A stretch of 64,000 nt of DNA from Pseudomonas arsenicoxydans. Its GTDB lineage: Bacteria > Pseudomonadota > Gammaproteobacteria > Pseudomonadales > Pseudomonadaceae. Shown here piece after piece: positions 15,383-25,129 of this stretch. The stretch's first letter is position 1. Each line of letters begins with the position of its first letter. The notes beneath the pieces were generated by a model. That model made no database searches. It worked only from the letters and a program-made list of their open reading frames with translations, and had not been told where the DNA came from. The stretch spans positions 1-64,000 of the forward strand of contig NZ_RCZE01000016.1 of the NCBI RefSeq assembly GCF_006438915.1. Direction: 5' to 3'. The translations under genes and the position numbers were made by a program.

Positions 15383-17077
15383 ATGCACAGTTATGACTAT
15401 TGGCTGATCCTCGCGTTTTTCGCGGTGGTATTGGTCCCGGCGCCGTTCCTCGGGCGCTTCTACTACAAGGTAATGGAAGGTCAGCGCACGTGGCTGACGC
15501 CGATTCTCGGGCCGGTGGAGCGCGGCTGTTATCGCGTGGCCGGCGTTGATCCGCAGGCCGAACAGAGCTGGCAGAAATACACCCTGGCTTTGCTCGCCTT
15601 TAATCTCGCGGGTTTCTTGCTGTTGTTCGCGATCCTGTTGTTTCAGGACCACCTGCCGCTGAACCCGCAAAACCTGCCGGGCCAGGAATGGACGCTGGCG
15701 TTCAACACCGCCGTCAGCTTCATGACCAACACCAACTGGCAGGCCTACAGCGGCGAAGCGTCGTTGAGCTACCTGAGCCAGATGGTCGGACTCACCGTGC
15801 AAAACTTCGTCAGCGCCGCCACCGGCCTGGCGGTATTGGTGGCGCTGTGTCGCGGTATCGGTCGCAAGTCGACCAAGACCCTCGGCAACTTCTGGGTCGA
15901 CATGACCCGCGCCACCCTCTACGGCTTGCTGCCGCTGTGCCTGCTGCTGGCGCTGTATCTGGTCTGGCAGGGCGTGCCACAAACCTTCGCCCAGTACGTG
16001 AATGCGGTGACCCTGCAAGGCGTCGATCAAGTGATTCCGCTCGGCCCGGCTGCCAGCCAGATTGCGATCAAGCAACTGGGCACCAACGGTGGTGGCTTCT
16101 TCGGCGTCAACTCGGCGCACCCGTTCGAGAACCCGACGGCGTGGAGCAACCTGTTTGAAGTTGGCTCGATCATTCTGATTCCGGTCGCCCTGGTGTTCAC
16201 CTTCGGCCATTACGTCAAAGACCTGCGTCAGAGCCGCGCGATCATTGCCTGCATGCTGACGCTGTTCCTGATCGGCGGCGCGACTTCGCTGTGGGCGGAA
16301 TACCAACCGAACCCGACCCTGAACAACGTTGCCGTCGAACAGACCGCGCCGCTGGAAGGCAAGGAAGCGCGTTTCGGCACCACGGCCACGGTGCTGTGGT
16401 CGGTGACCACCACGGCGGCGTCCAACGGCTCGGTCAACGGCATGCACGACAGCCTTAACCCGCTGAGCGGCATGGTCGCGCTGGTCAACATGATGGTCGG
16501 CGAAGTGATCTTCGGCGGCGTCGGTGCCGGGCTCTACGGCATGTTGCTCAACGTGTTGATCGCGGTGTTCCTCGCCGGCCTGATGATTGGCCGCACGCCG
16601 GAGTACCTCGGCAAGAAACTGCAAGCCAAAGAAGTGCAATTGCTGGTGGTGACCTTGCTGGTGATGCCGGTCGGCGTACTGGTGCTCGGTGCGATAGCGG
16701 CCAGCCTGCCAGGTCCGGTCGCTGCTGTGAGCAACCCCGGCCCTCACGGTTTCAGTCAGTTGCTTTACGCCTACACCTCGGCCAGTGCCAACAACGGTTC
16801 GGCGTTCGGCGGCTTCGGGGCCAACACCGCGTTCCACAACCTGATGCTCGGTCTTGGCATGTTGATCGGTCGCTTCGGTTACATCCTCCCGGTACTGGCC
16901 TTGGCCGGCAGCCTGGCGATGAAGAAAACCGCACCGATCGGCCAGAACAGCTTCCCGACCCACGGCCCGCTGTTTGTGACCCTGCTGACCGTGACCATTT
17001 TGCTGGTGGGTGGCCTGACCTTTCTGCCGACCCTGGCGTTGGGCCCAATCGCTGAACACTTGAGCATGGGCTTCTAA
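15383..17077 (+). CDS. kdpA: Potassium-transporting ATPase subunit KdpA
   Basis: A 564-residue inner-membrane channel-like subunit that binds and conducts K+. The filter segment TNGGGFFGVNSAHPFENP, further NTNWQAYSGE and TTAASNGSVNGMHDSLNP are the repeated pore loops. The start MHSYDYWLIL follows GGAG by 5 bp. It lies between kdpF and kdpB, 7 bp before the latter, in the high-affinity K+ uptake operon. Confidence 0.96.
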   Translation: MHSYDYWLILAFFAVVLVPAPFLGRFYYKVMEGQRTWLTPILGPVERGCYRVAGVDPQAEQSWQKYTLALLAFNLAGFLLLFAILLFQDHLPLNPQNLPGQEWTLAFNTAVSFMTNTNWQAYSGEASLSYLSQMVGLTVQNFVSAATGLAVLVALCRGIGRKSTKTLGNFWVDMTRATLYGLLPLCLLLALYLVWQGVPQTFAQYVNAVTLQGVDQVIPLGPAASQIAIKQLGTNGGGFFGVNSAHPFENPTAWSNLFEVGSIILIPVALVFTFGHYVKDLRQSRAIIACMLTLFLIGGATSLWAEYQPNPTLNNVAVEQTAPLEGKEARFGTTATVLWSVTTTAASNGSVNGMHDSLNPLSGMVALVNMMVGEVIFGGVGAGLYGMLLNVLIAVFLAGLMIGRTPEYLGKKLQAKEVQLLVVTLLVMPVGVLVLGAIAASLPGPVAAVSNPGPHGFSQLLYAYTSASANNGSAFGGFGANTAFHNLMLGLGMLIGRFGYILPVLALAGSLAMKKTAPIGQNSFPTHGPLFVTLLTVTILLVGGLTFLPTLALGPIAEHLSMGF

Positions 17078-17084
17078 GGAGTCA

Positions 17085-19145
17085 ATGATGAATATGCCCG
17101 TAACTAAAACCGCCGTCGTCAAGGCGCCGGAACAACCGAAAACCGCGATCTCGGCCCTCTGGCGCCCGGCGCTGGTGCAAGCCTTCGTCAAGCTCGATCC
17201 ACGGCAATTGCAGCGTGCGCCGGTGATGCTGGTGGTCGAACTGACCGCCGTACTGACCACCGTGCTGTGCTTCATTCCCGACAGCGCCGTGCCGACGTTT
17301 GTCGCCGCGCAAATCGCATTGTGGCTGTGGTTCACCGTGCTGTTCGCCAACTTCGCCGAAGCCTTGGCTGAAGGTCGCGGCAAGGCCCGCGCCGACAGCC
17401 TCAAGGCCGGCAGCGAAGGCTTGAGCGCTCGTCGTAAAACCAGCAACGGCACCTTTCAGGTGGTGCCGGCCACGAGTCTGCGAAAAGGCGATGTGGTGCG
17501 CGTCGAAGCCGGGGAAATGATTCCCGGTGACGGCGAAGTGATCGAAGGCATCGCGGCGGTCAACGAAGCGGCGATTACCGGTGAATCCGCGCCGGTGATT
17601 CGTGAGTCCGGCGGCGACCGCTCGGCCGTCACCGGCAACACCCGGTTGGTGTCCGACTGGCTGCTGGTGAAGATCACCGCCAACCCCGGCGAGTCGACAC
17701 TGGACCGCATGATCGCCCTGGTCGAAGGTGCCAAACGCCAGAAAACTCCGAACGAAGTGGCGCTCGACATCCTGCTGATCGGCCTGACCCTGATCTTCCT
17801 GCTGGTGGTGGTGACCCTGCAACCGTTCGCCCACTTCGCCAATGGCAGCCTGCCGCTGGTGTTCCTGGTGGCGTTATTGGTCACGCTGATCCCGACCACC
17901 ATTGGCGGTTTGCTGTCCGCCATCGGTATCGCCGGGATGGACCGTCTGGTGCGCTTGAACGTGATCGCCAAGTCCGGTCGTGCCGTGGAAGCGGCGGGGG
18001 ACGTACACGTCCTGCTGCTGGACAAGACTGGCACCATCACCTTCGGTAACCGTCGTTGCACCGCAGTGCATCCGGCACCGGGCGTCACCGCCAAGGAACT
18101 GGCCGAGGGCGCGTTGTTCGCCTCGCTGGCCGATGACACGGCTGAAGGCAAATCCATCGTCGAGTACCTGCGCGGCACTCAGCCACAACCCGAACCTGCC
18201 GCTGAGTTGCTGACAGCGGTACCGTTCAGCGCTGAAACCCGTCTGTCCGGTGTCGACTATCAGGGCCGCGTGTATCGCAAAGGCGCGGTGGATTCGTTGC
18301 TGGCCTTCGTCGGCCTGAAGCGCGCTGACCTGGCCGCGCCACTGTCCCGGGAAGTCGACAAGATCGCCCAAAGCGGCGGCACCCCGTTGCTGGTCTGCGC
18401 TGACGGCAAACTGCTCGGTGTGATTCACCTCAAGGACGTGGTCAAACCCGGCATCCGCGAGCGTTTCGCCGAGTTGCGCAAACTGGGGATTCGCACGGTC
18501 ATGGTGACCGGCGACAACCCGCTGACCGCCGCCGCGATTGCCGCCGAAGCGGGCGTCGATGATGTCCTGGCCGAAGCCACCCCGGAGAAAAAACTGGCGC
18601 GCATCCGTCATGAGCAAAACGACGGTCGCCTGGTTGCCATGTGCGGCGACGGCGCCAACGACGCCCCGGCCTTGGCCCAGGCGGACGTCGGTATGGCGAT
18701 GAACGACGGCACCCAAGCGGCGCGCGAAGCGGCCAACATGGTCGACCTCGACAGCGACCCGACCAAGCTGCTGGACGTGGTGCAGATCGGCAAGGAATTG
18801 CTGGTGACCCGTGGTGCGCTGACGACGTTTTCCATCGCCAACGACGTGGCCAAATACTTCGCGATTTTACCGGCGCTGTTCGCCTCGATCTACCCGCAAC
18901 TGGGCGTGCTGAACGTCATGCACTTGACCAGCCCGCAGAGCGCGATTCTCTCGGCCATTGTGTTCAACGCCTTGATCATCGTCGTGCTGATTCCGCTGGC
19001 CTTGCGTGGCGTGCGAGTGCAAGCCGCGAGTGCGGCGGCGTTGCTGCGACGCAATCTGCTGATCTATGGATTGGGCGGGATTGTGGTGCCATTCGTGGGC
19101 ATCAAGGCCATCGACATGCTGTTGACGGCGTTGCATCTGGTTTGA
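17085..19145 (+). CDS. kdpB: Potassium-transporting ATPase ATP-binding subunit KdpB
   Basis: A 686-residue P-type ATPase that drives K+ uptake with KdpA. The phosphorylated Asp313 is in DKTGTITFG, the TGES loop is at 165-168, and the hinge GDGANDAPAL and MVTGDNPLTA are present. AAGGAGTC precedes the double ATG. The gap to kdpC is 191 bp and holds a REP-like hairpin, unusual within this operon. Confidence 0.96.
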   Translation: MMNMPVTKTAVVKAPEQPKTAISALWRPALVQAFVKLDPRQLQRAPVMLVVELTAVLTTVLCFIPDSAVPTFVAAQIALWLWFTVLFANFAEALAEGRGKARADSLKAGSEGLSARRKTSNGTFQVVPATSLRKGDVVRVEAGEMIPGDGEVIEGIAAVNEAAITGESAPVIRESGGDRSAVTGNTRLVSDWLLVKITANPGESTLDRMIALVEGAKRQKTPNEVALDILLIGLTLIFLLVVVTLQPFAHFANGSLPLVFLVALLVTLIPTTIGGLLSAIGIAGMDRLVRLNVIAKSGRAVEAAGDVHVLLLDKTGTITFGNRRCTAVHPAPGVTAKELAEGALFASLADDTAEGKSIVEYLRGTQPQPEPAAELLTAVPFSAETRLSGVDYQGRVYRKGAVDSLLAFVGLKRADLAAPLSREVDKIAQSGGTPLLVCADGKLLGVIHLKDVVKPGIRERFAELRKLGIRTVMVTGDNPLTAAAIAAEAGVDDVLAEATPEKKLARIRHEQNDGRLVAMCGDGANDAPALAQADVGMAMNDGTQAAREAANMVDLDSDPTKLLDVVQIGKELLVTRGALTTFSIANDVAKYFAILPALFASIYPQLGVLNVMHLTSPQSAILSAIVFNALIIVVLIPLALRGVRVQAASAAALLRRNLLIYGLGGIVVPFVGIKAIDMLLTALHLV

Positions 19146-19174
19146 CGATGAGGTGCTGGGGTTAAGGGGCTTTT

Positions 19175-19297
19175 TGTGGCGAGGGAGCTTGCTCCCGCTG
19201 GGCTGCGAAGCAGCCCCTATCCCAGCCACCGCAATGTGTTCAAACACACCGCTGACGACTGCTTCGCAGCCGAACGGGAGCAAGCTCCCTCGCCACA
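19175..19297. repeat. REP-type inverted repeat between kdpB and kdpC
   Basis: Ends TGTGGCGAGGGAGCTTGCTC and GAGCAAGCTCCCTCGCCACA are perfect inverses, with inner arms GCTGCGAAGCAG and CTGCTTCGCAGC. It is a different REP family from the GTGGGAGCGGG type elsewhere in the window. A transcript would fold into a long hairpin. Confidence 0.85.
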
Positions 19298-19336
19298 GAT
19301 GATGTGTCTGTTTTCACTGAATTCGAGGATTTTGAA

Positions 19337-19882
19337 ATGTCCACAATGATACGTCCGGCCCTGAGCCTGTTGGTCCTGATGACCCTGATCACCGGCGTCG
19401 CCTACCCCTTGGTGGTCACCGGTGTCGCCCAGGTCGCGTTCCCGGATCAAGCCAATGGCAGCCTGGTGCGCGATGCCGACGGCAAGGTCCGTGGCTCGTC
19501 GCTGATTGCCCAGGATTTTGTCGGTGACGCCTGGTTCCATCCACGCCCCTCCGCCGGTGCGTTTGCCACCGTGTCGAGCAGCGCGAGTAACCTGTCGCCG
19601 AGCAATCCGGCGCTGGCCACCCGAGTGATCGACGATGCCAACAAACTGCTGGTACCGGGTCAGGGGCCTGTGCCGTTGGCCATGGTGACCACCTCCGGCA
19701 GCGGCCTCGATCCGCACTTGCCACCGGCCGCGATTGCCTATCAACTGGCGCGTGTTGCTGCCGCCCGGAACCTGCCGGTGTCTACGCTGCAACAACTGCT
19801 GGACGCGCATATCGAGCAGCCATTGGTGGGGCCGCCGGTAGTGAATGTGCTGGCGCTTAACATCGCGCTGGAAAAACTCTAG
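19337..19882 (+). CDS. kdpC: Potassium-transporting ATPase subunit KdpC
   Basis: A 181-residue subunit with one N-terminal membrane helix (about 8-30) and a periplasmic domain with the conserved YFHPRPSA-like FHPRPSAG and ASNLSPSNPAL. KdpC is a chaperone-like part of the pump. I start at MSTMIRPALS (19337) with GAGGA upstream; a frame from 19304 would begin within the REP-proximal spacer. Confidence 0.94.
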   Translation: MSTMIRPALSLLVLMTLITGVAYPLVVTGVAQVAFPDQANGSLVRDADGKVRGSSLIAQDFVGDAWFHPRPSAGAFATVSSSASNLSPSNPALATRVIDDANKLLVPGQGPVPLAMVTTSGSGLDPHLPPAAIAYQLARVAAARNLPVSTLQQLLDAHIEQPLVGPPVVNVLALNIALEKL

Positions 19883-19896
19883 ATCGGCGGTGGCGT

Positions 19897-19966
19897 CCTT
19901 CGCGAGCAAGCCCGCTCCCACATGTTGAAATGCATTCCAATGTGGGAGCGGGCTTGCTCGCGAAGG
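19897..19966. repeat. REP pair (REPIN-like) between kdpC and kdpD
   Basis: Two inverted copies of the GTGGGAGCGGGCTTGCTCGC palindrome, 20 bp apart, ending 49 bp before kdpD. Confidence 0.92.
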
Positions 19967-20014
19967 CGGCCGAATAATCAACACATCAACATCTGAAAGA
20001 AGAGAACTTCAAGC

Positions 20015-22666
20015 ATGAGCGATTCCGGCCGCGCCGACGCGTTGTTAGCAGACCTGCCCCGCGATGGCCGTGGTCGGCTCAAGGTTTTCCTCGGCGCAGC
20101 GCCCGGTGTCGGCAAAACCTACGCCATGCTGCAAGCCGCTCACACCCAGCTGCGCCAAGGCGTGAAAGTCATTGCCGGCGTGGTCGAAACCCATGGCCGC
20201 GCCGAAACCGAAGCGCTGCTCGGTGGCTTGCCGCAGCAGCCGTTGGTGCGCTCGGAATACCGTGGCGTGATGCTCGAAGAAATGGACCTCGACGGTTTGC
20301 TCACCGCGAAGCCGAAACTGGTGCTGGTCGATGAACTGGCCCATAGCAACGCCCCCGGCAGCCGCCATACCAAACGCTGGCAAGACATTCAGGAATTGCT
20401 CGCCGCTGGCATCGACGTGTTCACCACGGTCAACGTCCAGCACCTCGAAAGTCTCAACGATCAAGTGCGCGGCATCACCGGTGTGCAGGTGCGTGAAACC
20501 CTGCCGGACTGGGTGCTGCAAGAAGCCTACGAGCTGCTGCTGATCGACCTGCCACCGCGTGAGCTGCTTGAGCGTTTGCGCGACGGCAAGGTCTACGTGC
20601 CGGAGCAGGCGCGGGCGGCCATCGACGCGTTTTTCACCCAGACCAACCTGACCGCCCTGCGCGAAATGGCGATGCAAACCGCCGCCGCTCAAGTCGACAA
20701 CGACCTGGCCCAGGGGTATCGCCAACTCGGTCAAGCAGCGCCAGCGGTGCGCGGTCGACTGTTGGTGGGGGTCGATGGCGATGCCCAGGCCGAGCGCCTG
20801 GTGCGTCACGCCAGTCGTGTCGCCCAGCGTCGGCATCTGCCGTGGAGCCTTGTGCATGTCGACAACGGCAGTGTGCGCGACGAGCAATCGCGCCTGCGCC
20901 TGCAAAGTGCCCAGCAACTGGCCGAACGCCTCGGTGGCGAAGTGGTGTTGCTGCGCGCCGGCGAAGTCGCGAAAACCCTGATTCAGCACGCCGCGGAACG
21001 CCGCGCGAGCCTGGTGCTGGTCGGCCAGTCGCGGCAGCGTTTGCGTCGGCGCTTGTTCGGTGGTGGCTTGGCGTCACGCCTGCTGCGCGATGCACGCGGG
21101 TTGGAAATCAACGTCCTCGACAGCGATGACTTACCGCAGCAGCCGCGCCAGCGTTCGGCCCAGGCGCTGGTGTGGTTTGACTACGCGCTGGCGCTGGTGG
21201 CGACCGTTTTGGCCAGTGCGTTGGCCTGGGGCGTGGCGAGTATTTTGCCGCTGCCCAACATCTCGCTGGTGTTCCTCGCCGCGGTGCTGCTGGTGGCGGT
21301 GCGCAGTAGCCTCGGCCCGGCGTTGGCCTGTGCGGCGCTGTCGTTTCTGACCTACGACTTCCTGTTCATCCCACCGAATTTTTCCTTCGCCATTCAGCGC
21401 GAAGAAGACGTGCTGACGTTGCTGTTCTTCCTGCTGATGGCGGCGCTCACCGGCAACCTCGCCGCGCGTCAACGCCGGCAATTGCAGGCACTGCGAGACA
21501 CTCAGGAAGAGACCACGGAGTTGCTCGACCTGTCGCGCAAACTGACGGCGGCCACCGACCGTCAAGCTGTGGTCAGCGCCGCCGCCCAGCACCTCAACGG
21601 TTGGAGTGACTTGCAACTGTGCCTGCTCAATCAAGACGGGCAGGGTGGCTGGAAAGTTGAAACCGGCGGCCCGCTGGAGTTTTCCGAAGCTGAACGCGCG
21701 GCGGCCGATTGGGCCTGGCAACACGATCAACCGGCGGGCGCAGGCACCGGCACTTTGCCTTTGGGGCGTTGGTGGTGGTGGCCGTTATCGGTGGAAGACG
21801 GACCACTGGCATTGATGGGCGTGTGCGCCAAAGAAGGCCAGACCTTAAGCGGTCAGCGTCGGCGTTTGTTGACCGCGTTGAGCCAACCGCTGGCCCAGGC
21901 GCTGGCCCGTGCGCAATTGGCTGAAGACCTCGAAGCGGCGCGACTGCACGGCGAAACCGAGCAACTGCGCAGCGCACTGTTGGCTTCGGTCTCCCACGAT
22001 TTGCGCACGCCGCTGACGTCCATGCGCGGCAGCATCGACAGCCTGTTGGCCCTCGGTGAAGCCATTCCGCTGGAGGATCGCCGCGAACTGCTTGAAGGCA
22101 CGCGTGACGAAGCCGAACGCCTGGATCGCTACATCCAGAATCTGCTGGACATGACCCGCCTCGGTCACGGCGCACTGAAGCTGGCGCGTGATTGGGTGTC
22201 GCCGGCCGACATCGTCGGCAGTTCACTCAACCGGTTGCGCGCCGTGCTGGCGCCGTTGCAGGTCAGCACCGACGTGCCGCCGGAGTTGCCGCTGCTGTTT
22301 GTCCACGCGGCGCTGATCGAGCAGGCGCTGGTCAACGTGCTGGAAAACGCCGCGCGATTTTCACCGGTGCATGGTCGCCTGCAATTGCGCGCGGGGGCCG
22401 ATGATAGCGAGCTGTTTTTCTCGGTGAGCGATGAGGGGCCGGGGATTCCGGAGGAGGAACGGGCGAAGATTTTCGACATGTTCTACACCGCCGCGCGCGG
22501 TGATCGGGGCGGGCAGGGCACCGGGCTGGGGTTGGCGATCTGTCAGGGCATGGTCGGTGCGCATGGCGGGCGGATCAGCGTCGCCGATGGCATCGAAGGG
22601 CGCGGGACCTGCATCACGCTTCACTTACCCTTGCAGGAACAACCTGCCTTTGAAAGTGAGCGCTGA
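20015..22666 (+). CDS. kdpD: Sensor histidine kinase KdpD
   Basis: An 883-residue membrane kinase that senses K+ limitation and turgor. In order: the KdpD N-terminal domain with Walker A GAAPGVGKT (27-35), a USP-like domain (about 250-365), four membrane helices (about 390-480), a GAF-like region, the phospho-acceptor His661 (SHDLRTPLTS) and an ATPase domain with DEGPGIPEEE and GTGLGLAI. All are intact. It lies after the REP pair behind kdpC and is followed by kdpE. Confidence 0.96.
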   Translation: MSDSGRADALLADLPRDGRGRLKVFLGAAPGVGKTYAMLQAAHTQLRQGVKVIAGVVETHGRAETEALLGGLPQQPLVRSEYRGVMLEEMDLDGLLTAKPKLVLVDELAHSNAPGSRHTKRWQDIQELLAAGIDVFTTVNVQHLESLNDQVRGITGVQVRETLPDWVLQEAYELLLIDLPPRELLERLRDGKVYVPEQARAAIDAFFTQTNLTALREMAMQTAAAQVDNDLAQGYRQLGQAAPAVRGRLLVGVDGDAQAERLVRHASRVAQRRHLPWSLVHVDNGSVRDEQSRLRLQSAQQLAERLGGEVVLLRAGEVAKTLIQHAAERRASLVLVGQSRQRLRRRLFGGGLASRLLRDARGLEINVLDSDDLPQQPRQRSAQALVWFDYALALVATVLASALAWGVASILPLPNISLVFLAAVLLVAVRSSLGPALACAALSFLTYDFLFIPPNFSFAIQREEDVLTLLFFLLMAALTGNLAARQRRQLQALRDTQEETTELLDLSRKLTAATDRQAVVSAAAQHLNGWSDLQLCLLNQDGQGGWKVETGGPLEFSEAERAAADWAWQHDQPAGAGTGTLPLGRWWWWPLSVEDGPLALMGVCAKEGQTLSGQRRRLLTALSQPLAQALARAQLAEDLEAARLHGETEQLRSALLASVSHDLRTPLTSMRGSIDSLLALGEAIPLEDRRELLEGTRDEAERLDRYIQNLLDMTRLGHGALKLARDWVSPADIVGSSLNRLRAVLAPLQVSTDVPPELPLLFVHAALIEQALVNVLENAARFSPVHGRLQLRAGADDSELFFSVSDEGPGIPEEERAKIFDMFYTAARGDRGGQGTGLGLAICQGMVGAHGGRISVADGIEGRGTCITLHLPLQEQPAFESER

Positions 22667-22714
22667 AGTGAAGCCTGATACCCTTTGGACATCTCCATGC
22701 CGCGATCAGAAACC

Positions 22715-23413
22715 ATGAGCCAGACCGCGACCATTTTGGTCATCGATGACGAACCGCAAATCCGCAAATTCCTGCGTATCAGTCTGGTCTCCCAAGGCTA
22801 CAAAGTGCTGGAAGCCGGCACCGGTACCGAAGGCCTGGCGCAAGCGGCGCTGAACAAACCGGATTTGCTGGTGCTCGACCTCGGTTTACCCGACATGGAC
22901 GGCCAGCAAGTGCTGCGCGAGTTTCGTGAATGGTCGACGGTGCCGGTGCTGGTGCTGTCGGTGCGTGCGAGCGAGGGGCAGAAAGTCGAGGCACTTGATG
23001 GCGGCGCCAATGACTACGTGACCAAACCCTTTGGCATTCAGGAATTTCTGGCGCGGGTGCGCGCCTTGTTGCGCCAGGCGCCTGTCGGTGAAGCTCAGCA
23101 AGCGGCGTTGACGTTTGGGCCGTTGACCGTGGACCTGGCTTATCGGCGTGTGCTGCTCGATGGCGTCGAAGTGGCGCTGACGCGCAAGGAATACGCGGTG
23201 CTGGCGCAACTGGCGCGGCATCCGGGGCGGGTGATTACCCAGCAGCAACTGCTCAAGGATATCTGGGGGCCAACCCATACCGAGGACAGTCATTACCTGC
23301 GGATTGTGGTCGGGCATTTGCGCCAGAAGCTGGCGGATGATCCGACTCAGCCACGGTTTATCGTGACTGAGGCGGGGGTTGGGTATCGGTTGTTGAGTGA
23401 GGGTAGCCTTTAG
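22715..23413 (+). CDS. kdpE: Response regulator KdpE (OmpR family)
   Basis: A 232-residue regulator: receiver domain with acidic pair DDE (11-13), phospho-acceptor Asp55 (LDLGLPDMDG) and Lys in KPFG; C-terminal winged helix (about 130-230, ending VGYRLL). It activates kdpFABC. The start is uncertain: ATG 22715 (MSQTATIL) gives the usual length, while in-frame ATGs at 22697 and 22685 exist; no ribosome site is decisive. It is 48 bp from the kdpD stop. Confidence 0.93.
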   Translation: MSQTATILVIDDEPQIRKFLRISLVSQGYKVLEAGTGTEGLAQAALNKPDLLVLDLGLPDMDGQQVLREFREWSTVPVLVLSVRASEGQKVEALDGGANDYVTKPFGIQEFLARVRALLRQAPVGEAQQAALTFGPLTVDLAYRRVLLDGVEVALTRKEYAVLAQLARHPGRVITQQQLLKDIWGPTHTEDSHYLRIVVGHLRQKLADDPTQPRFIVTEAGVGYRLLSEGSL

Positions 23414-23436
23414 TTCTGCTTTGCCTGATCTGGCGT

Positions 23437-23522
23437 CTTCGCGAGCAAGCCCGCTCCCACATTAAATCGGGTTCCTCAAATGAGAATGCGGTCGAATGTG
23501 GGAGCGGGCTTGCTCGCGAAGA
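23437..23522. repeat. REP pair after kdpE
   Basis: Inverted copies of the GTGGGAGCGGGCTTGCTCGC type between the converging kdpE and patatin genes. Confidence 0.92.
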
Positions 23523-23546
23523 GGCCCTTGGATTCACTCGAGAACT

Positions 23547-24587
23547 TCAGGAATCCCGCTCACTCTCATACCGATCCAGCGTATCCCGCGCAATCTCCCT
23601 ACCCAGCGCGATCAACTCCGGCGCCTTGTAAAACTCGAAAAACCGGCATACCCGTTTCGGCACGTTGATCAGGATATCCGGCGGATACCCGGCAATCTTG
23701 TACTGCGCCAACGACGTCTGCATTACCTCGAAACTCTGGTTGATCAAGTCCAGCAAAGACGCCGGCCCGACGTTATCGATGATGAACGAACCGGTGGCCG
23801 ACTTCGGCGCGCCTTCGCGCTCGGGAGCGGCTGCAGGTTGCTGCGCCTCGGGTTGGGCTGATTCGATCCAGGGGTTGATGTCAGCCGCTTCGGCCATCAG
23901 CGCTTCCTTTTCCAGCAGCAGCAATTGTTCGGCCTGTTTGCGCCGGAATGGCAGTTTCGAACCGAGTGAATTGATCAGGCTGTCGAAACGGCTCTTGAAC
24001 GCCGCCGGGCGCTGGATTACTGGCAATTGATAGTGGCGCTGGTTGGTGGAGTTGAGGTTGACCGCGATGATCAGGTCGCAATGACTCGACACCACCGGCA
24101 CGATCGGCAAAGGGTTGAGGATGCCGCCATCCACCAGCATTCGGTTGCCCTGCATCACCGGGGTGAAGAGGCTGGGGATCGCCGCCGAGGCGCGCATCGC
24201 CTGGTGCAGGCAACCTTCCTGGAACCAGATTTCCTGCTGGTTGGTCAGGTCCGTGGCCACGGCCGTGTAGGGAATGCGCAAGTCCTCGATATTGATCTCG
24301 CCGACGATCTTGCGGATCTGCCCGAAGACTTTCTCACCGCGAATGGCGCCTAGCCGAAAGCTGACGTCCACCAGACGCAATACATCGAGGTAATCCAGGC
24401 TTTCGATCCAGTTGCGATACTCGTCAAGTTTGCCAGCTGCATAAATCCCGCCGACCACCGCGCCCATGGAACAACCGGCAATGCAGGCGATGTCGTAACC
24501 GCGCCGTTCGAGCTCTTCAATGACACCGATATGGGCGTAGCCCCGGGCTCCACCTGAGCCCAGTACCAGTGCGATACGCTTTTTCAT
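23547..24587 (-). CDS. Patatin-like phospholipase family protein (RssA-like)
   Basis: A 346-residue serine hydrolase. The oxyanion loop GSGGARGYAH (10-19), nucleophile Ser40 in GCSMG and the dyad Asp in VDGGILNP are all present, so it should be active on lipids. The C-terminal third, with a proline/glutamine-rich stretch near residue 255, is unlike the core. I start at MKKRIALVLG (24587), with GAGGG upstream. No signal peptide is evident, so it is probably cytoplasmic. Confidence 0.9.
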   Translation of the reverse strand: MKKRIALVLGSGGARGYAHIGVIEELERRGYDIACIAGCSMGAVVGGIYAAGKLDEYRNWIESLDYLDVLRLVDVSFRLGAIRGEKVFGQIRKIVGEINIEDLRIPYTAVATDLTNQQEIWFQEGCLHQAMRASAAIPSLFTPVMQGNRMLVDGGILNPLPIVPVVSSHCDLIIAVNLNSTNQRHYQLPVIQRPAAFKSRFDSLINSLGSKLPFRRKQAEQLLLLEKEALMAEAADINPWIESAQPEAQQPAAAPEREGAPKSATGSFIIDNVGPASLLDLINQSFEVMQTSLAQYKIAGYPPDILINVPKRVCRFFEFYKAPELIALGREIARDTLDRYESERDS

Positions 24588-24811
24588 GAATCGCCCTCGT
24601 CTGACAAGGTTCAACAATGCACCCTTCAAGGGGCGGGCTTCAATCACAAGGGCGCTCGATAGGCCGAGGGCGTCGTTTTTTCGACACTCCATGGCGGCAC
24701 TTGGCTATTCTTGCCCGCGCTGTAGTGAGTTTGCTGTGTGCGGCCAAGGCACTTTTCACGCGCAGGGCCGTCATACCTGCACGACTGTTGACCTATCTTG
24801 AGGTGGTATTG

Positions 24812-25090
24812 ATGAAAGCCTGGATTTGCGTACCTTTGATTGCGCTGGCGCTCGCCGGTTGCGCGGGTAAAACGGCTTACCGCGAGAGCTGCGGTAGCCA
24901 GATTGACGCCGCATGGCATGAGCTAGACTTGGCCAAGGCCGAAGGTTTCGCCGGGACTGTCAGCTACTCCAAGGCCCTGTCGTTGCTGACCGGCGCCAAG
25001 ACCCAGCAACAATTCGAAGCCTACGAAGGCTGCACCAGCAAAGCCGAGAAAGCGCGCTTCTACATTCGTGAGTCGCGTGCCGGTCGTTGA
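24812..25090 (+). CDS. Small lipoprotein of unknown function
   Basis: A 92-residue protein with a lipoprotein signal (MKAWICVPLIALALAGC; lipobox LAGC, Cys17). The mature part is short and helical, with two further cysteines (SCGSQ and YEGCTSK) that could pair. I do not recognise a family. TTGAGGTGG is upstream of the ATG. It is 39 bp ahead of the CHAD gene, in the same direction. Confidence 0.75.
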   Translation: MKAWICVPLIALALAGCAGKTAYRESCGSQIDAAWHELDLAKAEGFAGTVSYSKALSLLTGAKTQQQFEAYEGCTSKAEKARFYIRESRAGR

Positions 25091-25129
25091 AGCAGTGGTA
25101 TAGGGGACACTCGATTCCGGGAGTAAACG

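Noticed and set aside
15371..17452. Long minus-strand open frame (693 codons) across kdpA and kdpB
   Set aside because: It is the antisense of GC3-rich kdp genes; composition is Gln/Arg/His-rich, without any domain, and lies in the shadow of clearly conserved KdpA/KdpB.
24617..24811. Upstream extension of the small lipoprotein gene
   Set aside because: It would bury the lipoprotein signal in the middle of the protein; the ATG at 24812 gives a proper signal peptide.
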